Positions 1 to 11,042 of a stretch of DNA of 64,000 nucleotides are shown one piece after another. The notes beneath the pieces are model-generated. The model saw only the letters and a list, made by a program, of their open reading frames with translations, was not told the origin of the DNA and made no database searches. The DNA comes from Kalmusia sp. IMI 367209 (Eukaryota > Ascomycota > Dothideomycetes > Pleosporales > Didymosphaeriaceae): positions 744,001 to 808,000 of the forward strand of contig JAPEUQ010000012.1 of assembly GCA_027946365.1 (NCBI GenBank), written 5' to 3'. The stretch's first letter is position 1; the number at the start of each line of letters is the position of its first letter. A program made the position numbers and the translations under genes.

Positions 1-195
1 ACAGCGCCATTCTGGCCACCCCTCGCAGCGGTTGGTGTGGTGTCGAAGCTCTAATGCGCCGTTGTCCATACGTTGATGATCGGCGTTAGTACATCTCCGA
101 CCCTGGACTTTGCACGCGCCCAATCTCGAGTCGCGTCGGCCACCTTTCTGTCTTACTTTTCTTCCTTTCTTCTCACATCGTGGTTTGGCATCGTC

Positions 196-1341
196 ATGCC
201 CTCTCTTCCGCAGTTCAATCCCCTACGGATCCGCTCGTACGTCTTCCGGTTACCACTCGCGACTCGGTTGCTCGTCGCGGCTATTGTAGGATTGTGGATT
301 GCGTGTATACCGTTTCCATGGATAAGAGACGCCGGGTCTTTGAGCCCTGACAAGTTTGATCTAACGCAAAGTATGTGGAAATTCTCGCTGCGCCTGTCTT
401 CGGAGGCCGCTGTGGCGATTTGGCAAAGTTGGACAGCTACGGATGTGACGGCTTGGAACTGCGAGGCAGCTGTCAAGAGCTGAAGCACACGCTAAAGAAC
501 TGGTGGACTTCTTGCATGCAAACTATGTATGGGGTACTGAGCTGATGTCTGATTTACAGTGCACCGACTCAACCTATTTCCTCTCCTACATCTCGGCTTC
601 CTCCATATGCTCTTCGACGTTTTCGCGATCACGCCTCTCCTCGAGCGCTTCGAATCCGAATTTGGCACCATTGTCACATTATCCTTGTTTACCGGACGTA
701 AGAATGCATATATGCATGGTTGGAGACATTGTAGTTGACTAGATGGTAGCTTTCGGTCTATTACCGGGCGGCTTGTACTTGATCTTGGAGAAGTTCATAC
801 TGAGGAGCAATACAGCAGTCATGGGGTCGAGGTATGCTCCAGGAATACTACTTATCAGGAATTAGATGCTGACGAGCTACCCTATAGCGTGTGGGTATTC
901 CTGCTTCTCTCGCTTCTGAAGCCATGAAGACGCATAAGGCGAACCCAAACTTCAAGTACACTGCGCCACCTTCCTCTCTGTCTTTCACTGAGCTAACGTA
1001 TTCATAGCATCGGCCCCTATAAGATCCCTACTTGGACCACCCCTCTAATCCTCGTCTTGATAACCTCCTTCATCGTCCCGAATGTCTCATTTCTAGGCCA
1101 TCTCTGCGGCGCCGCAATCGGTTATATCTGGGCAACGGGCTACATTAAGTTTCTAGTTCCGCACGAAAAGATATTGCGCTGGGTGGAAACCAAATTGAAT
1201 CTATTGGGTAGATTACCGCACTATGTGAGCGTTGACCAGAAGACGTATGGGCGGTACGGTGTGCTACCTACGGCGGTGCCACTGGGCAGCGTAGCAAGGG
1301 AACCGAGGAGTCCGGATGTTGGGCAGAGGTTAGGTCCGTGA
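196..1341 (+). CDS. RBD2: Rhomboid protease Rbd2-like, frame broken by 2 nt
   Basis: Golgi-type rhomboid intramembrane serine protease, recognised from its conserved blocks. Exons read 196-370, 560-697, 750-831, 888-955 and 1008-1341. The first membrane segment is followed by a block reading HLGFLHMLFDVFAI, then TGPFGLLPGGLYLILEKF. The nucleophile-serine region MGSSVWVFLLL comes next, and the catalytic-histidine region FLGHLCGAAIGY lies in the last exon. The start at 196 (MPSLPQFNPLRIRSYVF) matches the family; the upstream reading lacks an ATG of this kind. After VWVFLLL the frame slips: a CT-rich run at 905-911 holds two extra bases (TC at 910-911) relative to the frame that continues ASEAMKTHKANPNFN. 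Read literally, translation stops at 925-927 and loses the catalytic histidine. This may be a true mutation or a sequence error. The family assignment is firm; whether the gene is active is not. Confidence 0.75.
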
Positions 1342-1914
1342 CCGTTGGACAAAGGGGGGGGGTTGGATAGGGGCTTGCATATCTTGGGATGTCGAGCCTC
1401 ATTGTGACTGATATTCACGCATGGTAGCATGTATATTTGGCAAGGCGTTTGGGGTCACCGCATTAGGAAGTCTGGGTCCGAAACTTCCTTGTCCTTTGCA
1501 ACTGTACTGTTGTGTGTATAGTTCTGTGTAATAGATACCGCGCATTCGTCTTGGACGTATTTTCTCACGTCCACATCTTTGAGCCACTGAGAAATCCCAT
1601 AGCTTGTAAGCTGTTGACAAAGGCTTGCATCTTTACAGTTGTTTTAATATAACAAAGAAGGACACCGTAGAAATTTCGAGCGTGCTAGACAAAGCGCCAA
1701 ACCCCCTAGCCCCTGGCCCAATCATCTTTCATGCGCCCTCCACCCCACACGCACCAACAATGCCTCCCCACCACATTATTTTGCCCCGCTGTCAACATTT
1801 TTCTCCTGGTCTGGTTCCATTCCATTTGCCCTCTGAATGCAAGGCATATATATTTGTAAACCCAAAAATTCCCCATCAATCAATCAAGCCCAACAAAGCC
1901 TCTTCGGCTTTATC
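1342..1914. other. Non-coding gap between RBD2 and tRNA
   Basis: No gene is supported here. The short open frames lack homology-like features and good starts. A G-rich run lies just after the RBD2 stop. The segment before the tRNA contains a pyrimidine-rich stretch with several CCCCA words. Confidence 0.5.
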
Positions 1915-2021
1915 GTCTCGTTGGTGTAGTTGGTTATCACGTGGGTCTCATAGCCTCATTACTATGACTGCTCTCAGCAGCAGATATCCCAAGGCCGCCA
2001 GTTCGAGTCTGGCACGGGACA
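1915..2021 (+). tRNA. Intron-containing tRNA, anticodon CAT (probable Met)
   Basis: A full cloverleaf can be drawn. The 7-bp acceptor stem pairs 1915-1921 with 2014-2020 (one G-T pair), followed by discriminator A at 2021. The D arm starts at 1924. The T arm has stem GCCAG/CTGGC around loop TTCGAGT (1996-2012). Counting from the D arm puts CAT at 1949-1951. A 33-nt intron (1953-1985) follows position 37, the standard nuclear site. Intron bases CTATGA (1962-1967) can pair with TCATAG (1948-1953) across the anticodon, as in the helix recognised by the splicing endonuclease. The anticodon stem has four pairs plus a T-T at 31/39. The D arm and acceptor resemble Val-type tRNAs, so the identity is less sure than the tRNA call. 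Confidence 0.82.
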
Positions 2022-2346
2022 GCAACATCTTTTTTTCTCTCCTTGTGTGTAAAGGTAAAGCTGAAGTTACATTGCTTGATAAGATGGAGGGTTTTTTTGT
2101 GAGCGAGATATGTAGTTAGGTTATGTAAGTATTGATTAAATGGATAGATAGATATATCTACACTGATTTCAACGGATGTTATATAGTTCATTCTATTCAG
2201 TGCATAATTGGTGGGCGCGATGATACGCTTCAACATCCAATGTGTGAGAGATTGTAATGTGACACGCGTAGCACTGCAAAAGACAACCTTGCCTTGTATG
2301 GTCCAGAAAATATTCATTGAGTGGGGTATCAAGATTATGCAAAATC
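2022..2346. other. Short gap with GATA-type microrepeat
   Basis: After the Pol III terminator there is AT-rich DNA including a short run of GATA words near 2142-2156. No gene is seen. Confidence 0.45.
2030..2036 (+). terminator. RNA polymerase III T-run terminator
   Basis: Seven consecutive T residues begin nine bases after the tRNA discriminator base, which is the usual Pol III stop signal. Confidence 0.8.
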
Positions 2347-3748
2347 TCACTTTTGCTCGCTAACTACTTTTTCAAGATATTGCCGCAGCAGCGACTCCGT
2401 ACTCTTCGGATCTTTCCTCTCCTCCGCATCTGTCCAATGGCGGTAGAACTCCAGGACCACCTCAACAGCAATTAAAGCAATGATGGCCCATTCTAACCTC
2501 AATCCATGCTTCTCGCTGAGCGATTCCCGCAACACGCTCGCAATTTCCTGCGCAAAGCCAATCTTCTCGTTCAAAACTTTGATGCGTACGCCGACATCCA
2601 GCGCACGTCCCATCTGGTCGTAGTACTCCCCTAGCCCTAACTCGTGACGACTATCCCAGAAGATATCGGGCATAGAGTCCGTAAGCTCTGAGTAGAGGTT
2701 GAGCTGCGCGCGGATGTTAAGGAGCTCGCCAGTCTTGCGGAGGATGAAGGAGCGAGTAAAAGGGACATTTTTCCTGCCTAGCGTTCTATCATTGCCCTTG
2801 GCGAGCATGATGGGAATCTCGCGTGTCGAGTCTTGATATGCACTCAATAAAGTTTCGAGGATAGCAAGCTTAGTAGAGCGGGCAAGACCAGACGAGAACG
2901 CGATCTTGGCGAGGACTGTATCAATTTCATGGCGCTGCTCATTGTCTTCTGTGCCTACTTCCTTGGCCGCGTCAAGCCCCTCTTGCTCGGTTTTTGTGCC
3001 CAGCACTATAGTGTCTCCCACTACCTCACTTGATTCTCTTGTTGGGTCTTCTAAGTATTCCAGGTCCTCTGTTTCTAGCAAGTCTAAATGCGAGCCGTCT
3101 GCCGCAGCGGGCAAGACGCGGTTCACCAACTGAAGAGCTTCCCTTTCTCGTACGTTCCAGGTGACGACCGTTCCCGAGGGAAAGACGAAAATGTCGCCTT
3201 GTTGGGAGTCCTTCACTTCTGACGGTCGTTCCCGTGTTTGAACATGGATGACTTGCGGATAGAGACCGGTTTGTAAGGGGTCAAGCTCATAACCTTGGGC
3301 CTGGATCAAGCGAGCCGCTGAGGAGATATTGTACGTTTCCGCCGCACAGTACGCGGTAACCGTCTGCAGTCATTGTCAGCCATCAAATCGGCCCTTATCA
3401 ATCACTAGTCCCTACCTTTGTGTCGACATGTGGGTCTACGAAGCGCTTGCTCCCCCGGCCCTTCACGAAGCCTTGTCTCGATCGTTGCGCTTCGACAGCG
3501 ACCCGCCTCAGTGACGACGTCTTGCCTGCATGCTTCTTCACGCCCTTTTTATCCGCCACAGCTTCTTCTTTTATCGGTGTCTCTGTTTCTGACTCTTGCT
3601 TCTGGGCGAAGTCAACCTTCTTGTGAATAGTAGCAGTCAAGCTGAACGGTCGTGATTGGTGCCATTGGGGGCTCGCGGGCGGCAGTCTCGATGCGTGGGA
3701 TGATAGAAAGCGGAGTGCGGAGACGATGCTCCGTGTTAAGTAGGTCAT
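2347..3748 (-). CDS. Mitochondrial DUF155 protein (RMND1/Mrx10-like)
   Basis: Two exons, 3748-3416 and 3363-2347, with a 52-nt intron, give about 449 residues; human RMND1 is also 449. The ATG at 3748 is the first in frame and begins MTYLTRSIVSALRFL, an Arg/Ser-rich amphipathic stretch typical of a mitochondrial presequence. The splice joins DTK to TVTAYCAAETYNI, the start of the DUF155 domain. The C-terminal half carries the family signature WDSRHELGLGEYYDQM, then a helical region, then one membrane segment (roughly EWAIIALIAVEVVLEF) and a short charged tail. In yeast and humans this family sits in the inner mitochondrial membrane and supports mitochondrial translation. A paralogous subfamily (yeast Rmd1/Rmd8) is possible, but the presequence favours Mrx10/RMND1. 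Confidence 0.88.
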
Positions 3749-5024
3749 CACATCGCTGGGATAGATAGGAGATTGAGATGTCGAAGAAATCGAGAGCAAC
3801 TTTGCCAAGCTGCCGCTTACATAATGGTTACAATCACATGTTTACTTACGACTAATGAGCAACTCAATTCGGTCCGAGTCGTCCCTTTGGTAGTCATACA
3901 TAGTGTCCATTCACAACAACAACAGTCGATCACTTATCGTGAGTCAAAAGAACGTATACAGTTTGGGTAATTCCAAAGCACTCTCTAGAGATCGGTGGCT
4001 CATGGTCACTGTCACTCGGGATCACAAAAATTCGGGCACCCTCTGGTGTACCCAGACTTGACTAAAACCGACAAGAAAAGGCCAGATATCTACCTTTATG
4101 TTATAGATCTTGTAGTAACTCACTACATAATGCAGCAGGCATACATTCAAAATTTTTCAAATTAGACTACCTTTTTTCCCAGGTGGTCCAGCGTGTTTCT
4201 CTGTACACAGCGCTCACGACTTATTGCAGCAACTGGCACCATCTGAGCTTCCCTGGATGCAGTGCTATACATCCAAGCAGCGGATTATGGATGAGTTTTC
4301 ATATCATTTGCCGTCTTTTGATATTGGCAACAATTCCAATAATCTCACAGATGGCCCTTGTGGTTATTCTGTTGAAAGCGGCGCACATCGGTATACGAGA
4401 AAAGGCAAACGGTTGGGAAGGCAGCAGCTCGATGACCTCACTCGAAGCTGGGTGTTTCTACCCCGCCAGTAAGCATGCAGCCCCAGAATACCAAACCGCC
4501 CCATTCAGCTCCACATGCCGTATACGAGGTGCAGTCGGCTTCGCATCGCTCGTAAAATTAATATCCCCATCCTGTCACCATTCGCAGGCTTCTTGTACTA
4601 CCCATCACCGTCAGCGAATGACACACCGAGAAGTGACAAAATAATGGAGGGTAGGGTATCACAGCAGCAACAAAGCAGTTCTAGAGCATTTCTTCTCTCG
4701 TGAACAAGTAATGGGCCGGGGTAACAGACGTACGCTAAACTTCGACCATAGAGCAGGCACACATATCTCCGAGGCATACACCACCTGATCTTTCGGATCC
4801 CAAAATAGCGTGGAAATAGCCTCAATGCCTTGCAAGTCATTCCTCGCTCGCTGATCACCACCTGTAGAAATAGTCTCAGTGCCCTTCAAGTCATTCCTCG
4901 CTCTCGCTGATCACCACCGTCTTTCACGCTCCCGTACCCAAATCCTTTCCAGCGATGATTTCCTGTACCAACCTCACAACATATTATCTAGACTGATCCT
5001 GCGCACAAGCTACATAGAGCTGCA
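3749..5024. other. Intergenic region, no supported gene
   Basis: About 1.3 kb of non-coding DNA between two genes whose 5' ends face it, so it holds both promoters. Open frames in 4183-4703 overlap one another in different frames and show no recognisable domain. A tandem duplication lies at 4811-4918. Confidence 0.5.
4811..4918. repeat. Imperfect tandem duplication, about 53 nt x 2
   Basis: 4811-4862 and 4863-4918 are two diverged copies of the same unit. Both contain GAAATAG, then TCAAT/TCAGT, then CAAGTCATTCCTCGCT and end CTGATCACCACC. Differences are mostly C/T or A/G transitions plus small indels. Confidence 0.8.
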
Positions 5025-6288
5025 ATGGAGACGCCAACACCCTCCGAGATAGAATTTATGGTAGCACATGTTGAGGACACTAAAATACCTGGTATGATTG
5101 CTTCGAGCTCCGTCTGTTTGGTCTTCGCTACATTGGCCGTCGCACTCCGTTTTATATCGCGGCTTATGAGCGGGATCAAGCTTCGCTCGAGTGACTGGGC
5201 GATACTTGTAGCCTTGGTAGTTCTACCCTTGCCTCTATAGCCACATATTCGCTTTAAGCTTACACACTTCCCCCAGTTCTTGTTCACAGTGTACGAAGCT
5301 GCTTTTCTACGTAGCAGTGCATACGGCATGGGCAGACACATTGTTGTAGCCCAAATCAAGCCCTTCGTACTTGTATGACATCGTACCAAACTCCCCATCG
5401 AGTCTGCTCGTTGACCATCTCTTAGTGGGAGATAGTGGCTGAGGCAGCATATGTTATCACCAGTCTAGCTATCAAGATCTCCTTTGCCTGCCTCTATATT
5501 CAGATCTTCCCGTATGTTTGGATGCGCGTAGCGAGTATTGGCGTTGGCTGTGCGGCCGTCTGCCACTCCATAACCTTCACCATCAGTGCATCCCTCCGGT
5601 GTGTCCCGTTGGCCGCGCTCTGGGATCCCACCATTACCGACGCAAGTTGCTTTCCTCTTGTTCCAATGATGATTGCATTAGCTGTTGCCAATATCCTCAT
5701 CGACTTCGCGATCCTGACCCTGCCGCTCAAACCAATCTGGGACTTGATGATCTCGCGAAGTAGAAAGTGGCAGCTAAGCATAAGTTTAACGGTCGGATTC
5801 CTGTAAGCCTCTACATCATCGGTGTTGACCTGATATTTACTGACAACTGAAGGGCTTGCATTGTTGACATAGTCCGTATGCCTTATCTGCAAAAGATGGG
5901 GTCCGCTGATATGACATGTAGGCACTACGTATCCTTGGAACAAGATCTGGATAAAACGTCTAATGCGAGAACAGGGGACGATGTCGAAGCAGGCATCACT
6001 ACAACTGTAGCACTCACCATTGCTATCATTGCCGCCTGCCTGCCCGCCTGCAAACCTATCCTCAATCGAGTGCTGATATCATTGGAGATCAAAACTCCCC
6101 GAAGCGACTCTCGTTCAGTCACCACTGTCTCCTCGAGCAAAACAAGTCAGAGGGTCGAATCTGTCGATGAAATAATCAAACCTGTCATTATAAGGAGGTC
6201 GGAGTTTGAGGTCAGCTTCATGGTACTCCACGATGAAGAAATGGCAACATCGAGCAGGACCAACATAGTTTCCGCTCAGTTGCCTTGA
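5025..6288 (+). CDS. SAT4/rhodopsin-like fungal integral membrane protein
   Basis: Five exons (5025-5216, 5277-5372, 5426-5802, 5853-5917, 5975-6288) give about 347 residues in consistent frame. Family hallmarks appear in order: the second helix with RFISRLMSGIKLRSSDWAI; AYGMGRHIV; the helix YVITSLAIKISFACLYIQIFP; the C..LAALWDP segment; the CFPL helix; LPLKPIWDL; and MTWDDVEAGITTTVA followed by ACLPACKPIL. This is the seven-helix DUF3112/SAT4-type family, abundant in Pezizomycotina and sometimes found in secondary-metabolism or PTH11-like contexts. No CFEM domain is seen at the N-terminus. The biochemical role of the family is not established. The hydrophilic C-terminus is Ser/Thr-rich. All junctions restore conserved motifs, so the structure is well supported. 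Confidence 0.85.
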
Positions 6289-7847
6289 AATCACTGCACG
6301 GTATGATACACAGTATAGAATTCGGATAGTGAATTGAGTAAAGCGAACATGTAAGTTACCTTCAGCTTGATTAGAATCGGAGAGTCTGTCCTTGTAATGT
6401 AAGGCTAACTTATCCTAAGATCATGTATACTTTCATATATGCTTTAGCTCATGCTGCCTTCCAGGCTGCCTTTGTAGGGTAATATCTGAACCTTTGCTAC
6501 AATCGCTATGGTACGAATCCTCAATGACGACCTACTCCACACTCAAGAACAACAATCGCCTCGGATGTCGAGAGGCTTGTTCGTCTCTATTATAGCCTGA
6601 AGAGCCTATTCATACGCGCTTTCTATTAGCTCAAATTCATACATTATTTGAAATGTACTGATGCATATCTTAATGGTTACGATGCTTATCAGATATCCAT
6701 ATACATTAATTAGCTGTGTTCTCTAACTATTGCCAACAGTAGAGTATGACCCACACACCGCCGTAACCCATGAAGAATCGTCATTGATCTTTGCTCTTTT
6801 GAAATTTGAGGTGCCATTTCAGGATTGAAAGATGTGCAACAAATCTATCATTTTTCCGGCGCAATGTGTAGGGCGAGCTGCCTGAGCAAAGCCGCAGATG
6901 TCTGAGATTTGGAAGTGTTACATCGTCACATCGAATGATAGCAACAAGGGACAGCACCGTCATTGGCTCGTAATGCTTCTCTGTTCTGCTCTACGAGCAA
7001 AGATGTCTATAAGCAAAGATGTTGAAGAATGAGCGGTTCGTCGCATGTTCAATCAAGAATCCCTGCACCTCATCTACGCTTTGTACGGAATACTCTTTCC
7101 GGTGTGCAATAGAAGCTAGAGTGAACAATAGTGGAGTATTTATCGATGCCAGTATCGTATGTATCCAAACGGTGTTTACGGTCGCCAAAACCTCATGGTG
7201 TAAGGTCCCAAGTCTCCGGGGCTCAAAGGTGGGTAATCATTTCGCACGAGTGCGAGAAAATACATGACCTCAGCTTACGGCAGCTGCATATGTAATTAGA
7301 ATGGTAAATCATACACTTCCTTGAATCCAACAAGCGGCGCGTTTTGAAGCAAAGCGCTAGGAATCTAGAAGCACACAGCACGCCCAATGATACGTACGTA
7401 CAAGTTCATTCAGTCGCCTGTATCAAGAAGGCTGAGCAAGCGCATGGGAACGGGGCAAAGCAGGGCGTAAGGCAAACCATATGTAGCGTTGATTCATCCT
7501 TAGTCATTCGCCATTCATAAGGCTCCAAGAAAAGTATCTGGCAATTTGCGATAAGATTTTCAACGCTAGAAACGAATTTTTATATCTCCCAACGGTCAAC
7601 TAGGTGCGGCTAATACATGTCAACGCTAAGTATGACAGCTACTAGAACCAGGTTAAGATCTAGTCATTTAGTCTGCGGACCCCACTCTGCTTCTCTATTG
7701 TATAATGGTACATGTGAGCGCTATCGTTGTTACAGGCTTATAATCCCCCTTTGCCTTTAAAAAACTTCTCTTACACCTAAAGCTCCTAGCTGGTTTCTAA
7801 AGATCTTTCTAGGGTTCTATTCCGAGAAAACAACCGCATATCCTAGC
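6289..7847. other. AT-rich intergenic region, nothing recognised
   Basis: About 1.6 kb, AT-rich from about 6300 to 6770, with stop codons in all frames at high density. No domain, RNA gene or mobile-element structure is recognised. The last 300 bp may be the promoter of the decayed reductase gene downstream. Confidence 0.45.
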
Positions 7848-8977
7848 ATGGTTCTCAAAGTACTCATCACAGGTGCTAATGGCCTCGTGGGCTATGCATC
7901 AGCCGTACAGATGCTTCGATAAGGCTACCACGTCGTTGCCGTCGTCCGCCGCTAGGAAGCTGCCGATGGCATCGCTAGACTACCTTCAATCGAACAATAC
8001 GCTGAATCATGAGCTGTGACTTTTGCCATCATCCCAGATCTCACACAAGGGAGGCATTCTTGGACCCCGCTCAAGGAGCATCAGCCACCGTTGACATTGC
8101 CTCTCCGCTGTCGGATGACGCAGGCGCTGACCATTACGGTTACACGATAAAATCGCTCAAGGCTGTCATATATGCGGCCGAAAAGATCGCCTCCGTTAAG
8201 CGAGTCGTGTGGACGGGTTCTACTGCTGGGGCCGTTGTACCTTTCCAGTATATGAGGCCTACATCAACTGATGATGAACCATCCGTAGCGGATGGTGAAA
8301 CGGATCATGGCGTACCACCGGAGGTTCCAAGCAATGCTCCTGGGTTTGAAAAATATGCGCGCGGAAAAGCAGCTGGATTGGATTTCTTGAGGCCACATGC
8401 GAAAGACCATCCAACATTAACATCGTCAATCATCTCCCAGGATGGATACTGGGTTCAAGTGAGATCTTTCCTACTCAAGCGAGTGCCGCGTATAGTATCT
8501 CACTACCGAGCTTCGTCTTCGGTCCCTACTATGGGGTGGTTTTTTTTGATGGGAGTTGCGCCGCAAAATTGGAAGAACGCGCCACTGGTCAGCACGGTTG
8601 TCCATGATGATGATGTTGCCGAGGCACATACGAAGGCTATCACCGTCAACATTTCTGCTAAGCAGAAGACGTACGTTCTATCTGCTGGAGGCATCAATGG
8701 TGTTGAGCATAACGATGCTGCGGGAATCGCAAAGAAGTCCTTCCCGGAGCTTGCTGGAAAGATCGACCCGGACGCGCATTTCGGTGAGTGCAGGTCACTT
8801 CTACAGTAGTGACAATTGAAGAAGAGCTGATTGCTATATTGTAGGAACCGTTGGCGTAAGATAGATTCTAGTGCCGCTGAGAGAGAACTGCTAGGTCGCG
8901 CGTTTAAGTCATATGAGGACATGGTCGTGGACACCATTCGCTGGTATACGTTGATCCCAACACAGCGATCGTCCTAG
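7848..8977 (+). pseudogene. Decayed NAD(P)-dependent reductase (extended SDR, DFR-like)
   Basis: From the ATG at 7848 the reading MVLKVLITGANGLVGYASAVQML is a Rossmann-fold start (TGANGLVG). It is broken by in-frame TAA at 7920, TAG at 7953 and TGA at 8010. The frame then changes near 8047 into EGAFLDPAQGASATVDIASPL...VKRVVWTGSTAG, again near 8415 to a frame reading LPGWILGSSEIFPT and FVFGPYYG, and back near 8556 to NWKNAPLVSTVVHDDDVAEAH. A terminal piece reads AAERELLG and SYEDMVVDTIRWY, ending at the TAG at 8975-8977. The order of motifs is that of dihydroflavonol-4-reductase or aldehyde-reductase-like extended SDRs. The TAA and TAG stops are each one C-to-T change from CAA or CAG in a CpA context, as expected of RIP. 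A functional product is very unlikely. Confidence 0.85.
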
Positions 8978-9057
8978 GATCCATCTGTAAAATAACAATG
9001 CGGCTTAGTGATTTGAATGACAGGTCCGAAGGAGATTTGTTTAACGGTCTAGGTGAC

Positions 9058-10026
9058 TCATATCATTTTCCCATGTTCGTATGCAGGATGCGGCAGTGGA
9101 TCAGAAATTCCGTAATTACCATAAAAATCAATCATACTCTTTCGTTTACTTCGCATTGCTTCTTCTAAGTCTTGTGAGACGAAGATTTCCATTCCGCCGC
9201 TTTGATCAGTGCCCTTATCTTCTGACGATAATTTATAACCAACACCAGCTGACGGATTTGGCGACGTGACGGTCGACTTGTTAGTCCGTAGAATGCGCAG
9301 CCAGCGAGACTCTGCGTGTCGTTTGAAAACATCCTCAAGATCGAAAAGGTCCTGCATAGAGAGCATGTAATGTTTGCCGGAACGAAACTTCCAGAAGAAA
9401 AGAACAGACAACTCAATGTTTTCGACAGCTTCGAGTGGCGCTAGGAGCGTATCCATAGTCTTCATTAGATCCTTTGTCATCCTGACTTGATCGTCGATTC
9501 GGTCGTTCTTCGAGACGATCGTGTAGTTCCACTCTACGTAGAAACGTATATGTGTAACAAATTTCAGCATTGGGAGCTGCAGTATATGTGGTGAATATTC
9601 GAAATGGCCGTTGTTGGTACGCGAGTTGCGAAGCTCTGCATGGAGTGTGAGCTTACTGCGGCGAAAGTAGCTCTGTAAGATCTCTTTTCGTAATTGGCGA
9701 TTTATGAGCTGGAAATCTGGATGTAACCTGTGCTTTTTCGGCACTCCATGGCCGTAACCGAAGATATCGTGTCGCCAGGGCTCGTGGACCATATCTGCTC
9801 CCCACAAACACGTATGGAGTTCGGGTCGGTGGCCATTGGCGGCATCTGGTAAAGCAAAGTCATATATTCGATCTCGCAATTCCTTCGGCAGAGCGAGCAA
9901 ATTAGAGCTTAATTCTCTTGGGTTCAGGTCCAGTAGCATCTCGAGCTCACGATAGAGCATGCTCTGGCGCTGTACTGAAAAGTCTTCACTGCCATTGGAC
10001 ATGACAGAGAGTTTCTTTTCGTTCAT
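9058..10026 (-). CDS. F-box-like protein of unknown function
   Basis: Single exon of 322 residues with an ATG at 10026. Residues about 40-58 read LLALPKELRDRIYDFALP, the short F-box-like motif (LP.ELR..IY) found at the start of many uncharacterised Dothideomycete proteins. It is followed by a predicted mixed alpha/beta region with FQLINRQLRKEIL (conserved in the same group) and no repeats of the LRR, WD40 or Kelch type. No signal peptide or membrane segment is seen. Such proteins may act as substrate adaptors of SCF ubiquitin ligases, but this is only inferred from the motif. The gene lies 80 bp beyond the reductase pseudogene and converges on it. Confidence 0.7.
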   Translation of the reverse strand: MNEKKLSVMSNGSEDFSVQRQSMLYRELEMLLDLNPRELSSNLLALPKELRDRIYDFALPDAANGHRPELHTCLWGADMVHEPWRHDIFGYGHGVPKKHRLHPDFQLINRQLRKEILQSYFRRSKLTLHAELRNSRTNNGHFEYSPHILQLPMLKFVTHIRFYVEWNYTIVSKNDRIDDQVRMTKDLMKTMDTLLAPLEAVENIELSVLFFWKFRSGKHYMLSMQDLFDLEDVFKRHAESRWLRILRTNKSTVTSPNPSAGVGYKLSSEDKGTDQSGGMEIFVSQDLEEAMRSKRKSMIDFYGNYGISDPLPHPAYEHGKMI

Positions 10027-11042
10027 AGTGATGAGCCGGGGATCTAGTTCGGAGCTAGATTTGGTTGATTATTCGAACAAGAGGGTCGAGGTTGAAGATG
10101 CCTGAGTTAGAGGTGATAACAACCGGTTAAGAAGGTACCATAGAAGAAGGCTGGGTACCGGCGTCGTGGGACAGCTCTTCCCACGAGAGAAGAGGGATTT
10201 TGATGGTGTCGTGGAAGCGGCATGATGCCGAGCGAGTCATTGGTGGGGCGCTTCGGCGGTTCGCTGCAGGGGGTCGATCCAACTGTTGGTTCCGGGGATC
10301 ATCACGTGCAAAACGGAGAGGTCTGTGCTCGAGTTTCGGTAGGGTTTTATGCTTGGCCATGCGACAGCTTCAGCCTCGCCCTTAAAAGCAGCAACTACAC
10401 CCTCAAACAGCGCGAGAGGCAGCGTTGTTTGTAGAGTGCGCAGAAGATGCCGTGCATTCGGAGGGCCCTGCGACGAGGCGCCTGCTCCACATGAGCCTTG
10501 GTAAATCCCGCAGGTCTGGATAGCAAGCTATCGGCCCCCTCCACACGCCTACATCGGGGTTCACTGGAGGGGTATTGCAGAAAAACTCTCTAGTGCTTCA
10601 TATTACGAGTCCTCTCGCTCCTGTGTCCATCACGATAGAAAACTGGAAAATATGTGCAGTTGGAAGCGAAGCGTTTTTCGCCTCTGGATTATCTGGCACT
10701 ATGCTCGTATCGCCGATGTTGGTAGTGGTTGAACAAGCAAAAGCAGAAACACAAAAGTACTACGGATAGTCAGCTCGTCATATCTGAGGCTAGTGGGACA
10801 CGAGACTCGCGAAACCAGTCAGCGAGCAATAAAAGCATCCGCCAAGCCTAGATACGAGGGGCTGTGAGCTTCAGCCTCGTGGGCTCCAACTCACCACGGA
10901 AACGTCCATAATTTTTTAGATCTAACAATGTAGGATTCTTTCATGGGCCTTCGAAAAGAACCATCAACGTGTAATGCTCCTATGCCAGCGAATGATTGGA
11001 GGTGTCCCCAAGATACAATTGACTGTCGCATAGGCCCCCATC
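10027..11042. other. Intergenic region, no supported gene
   Basis: About 1 kb between the divergent F-box-like and first HET genes; it holds both promoters. Several overlapping short frames at 10127-10434 oppose one another and lack domain features. No RNA gene or repeat is recognised. Confidence 0.45.

Noticed and set aside
1743..1749. CCCCACA outside the cluster (also at 44356-44362 and 62987-62993)
   Set aside because: Isolated single copies, as expected by chance in 64 kb; recorded as background for the cluster motif, not as sites.
3749..3808. N-terminal extension of the DUF155 protein
   Set aside because: It would start at TTG; the ATG at 3748 begins a good mitochondrial presequence.
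4183..4889. Frames of 60-150 codons upstream of the SAT4-like gene
   Set aside because: Low similarity to any family, mutual overlap on both strands, and one spans the tandem duplication.
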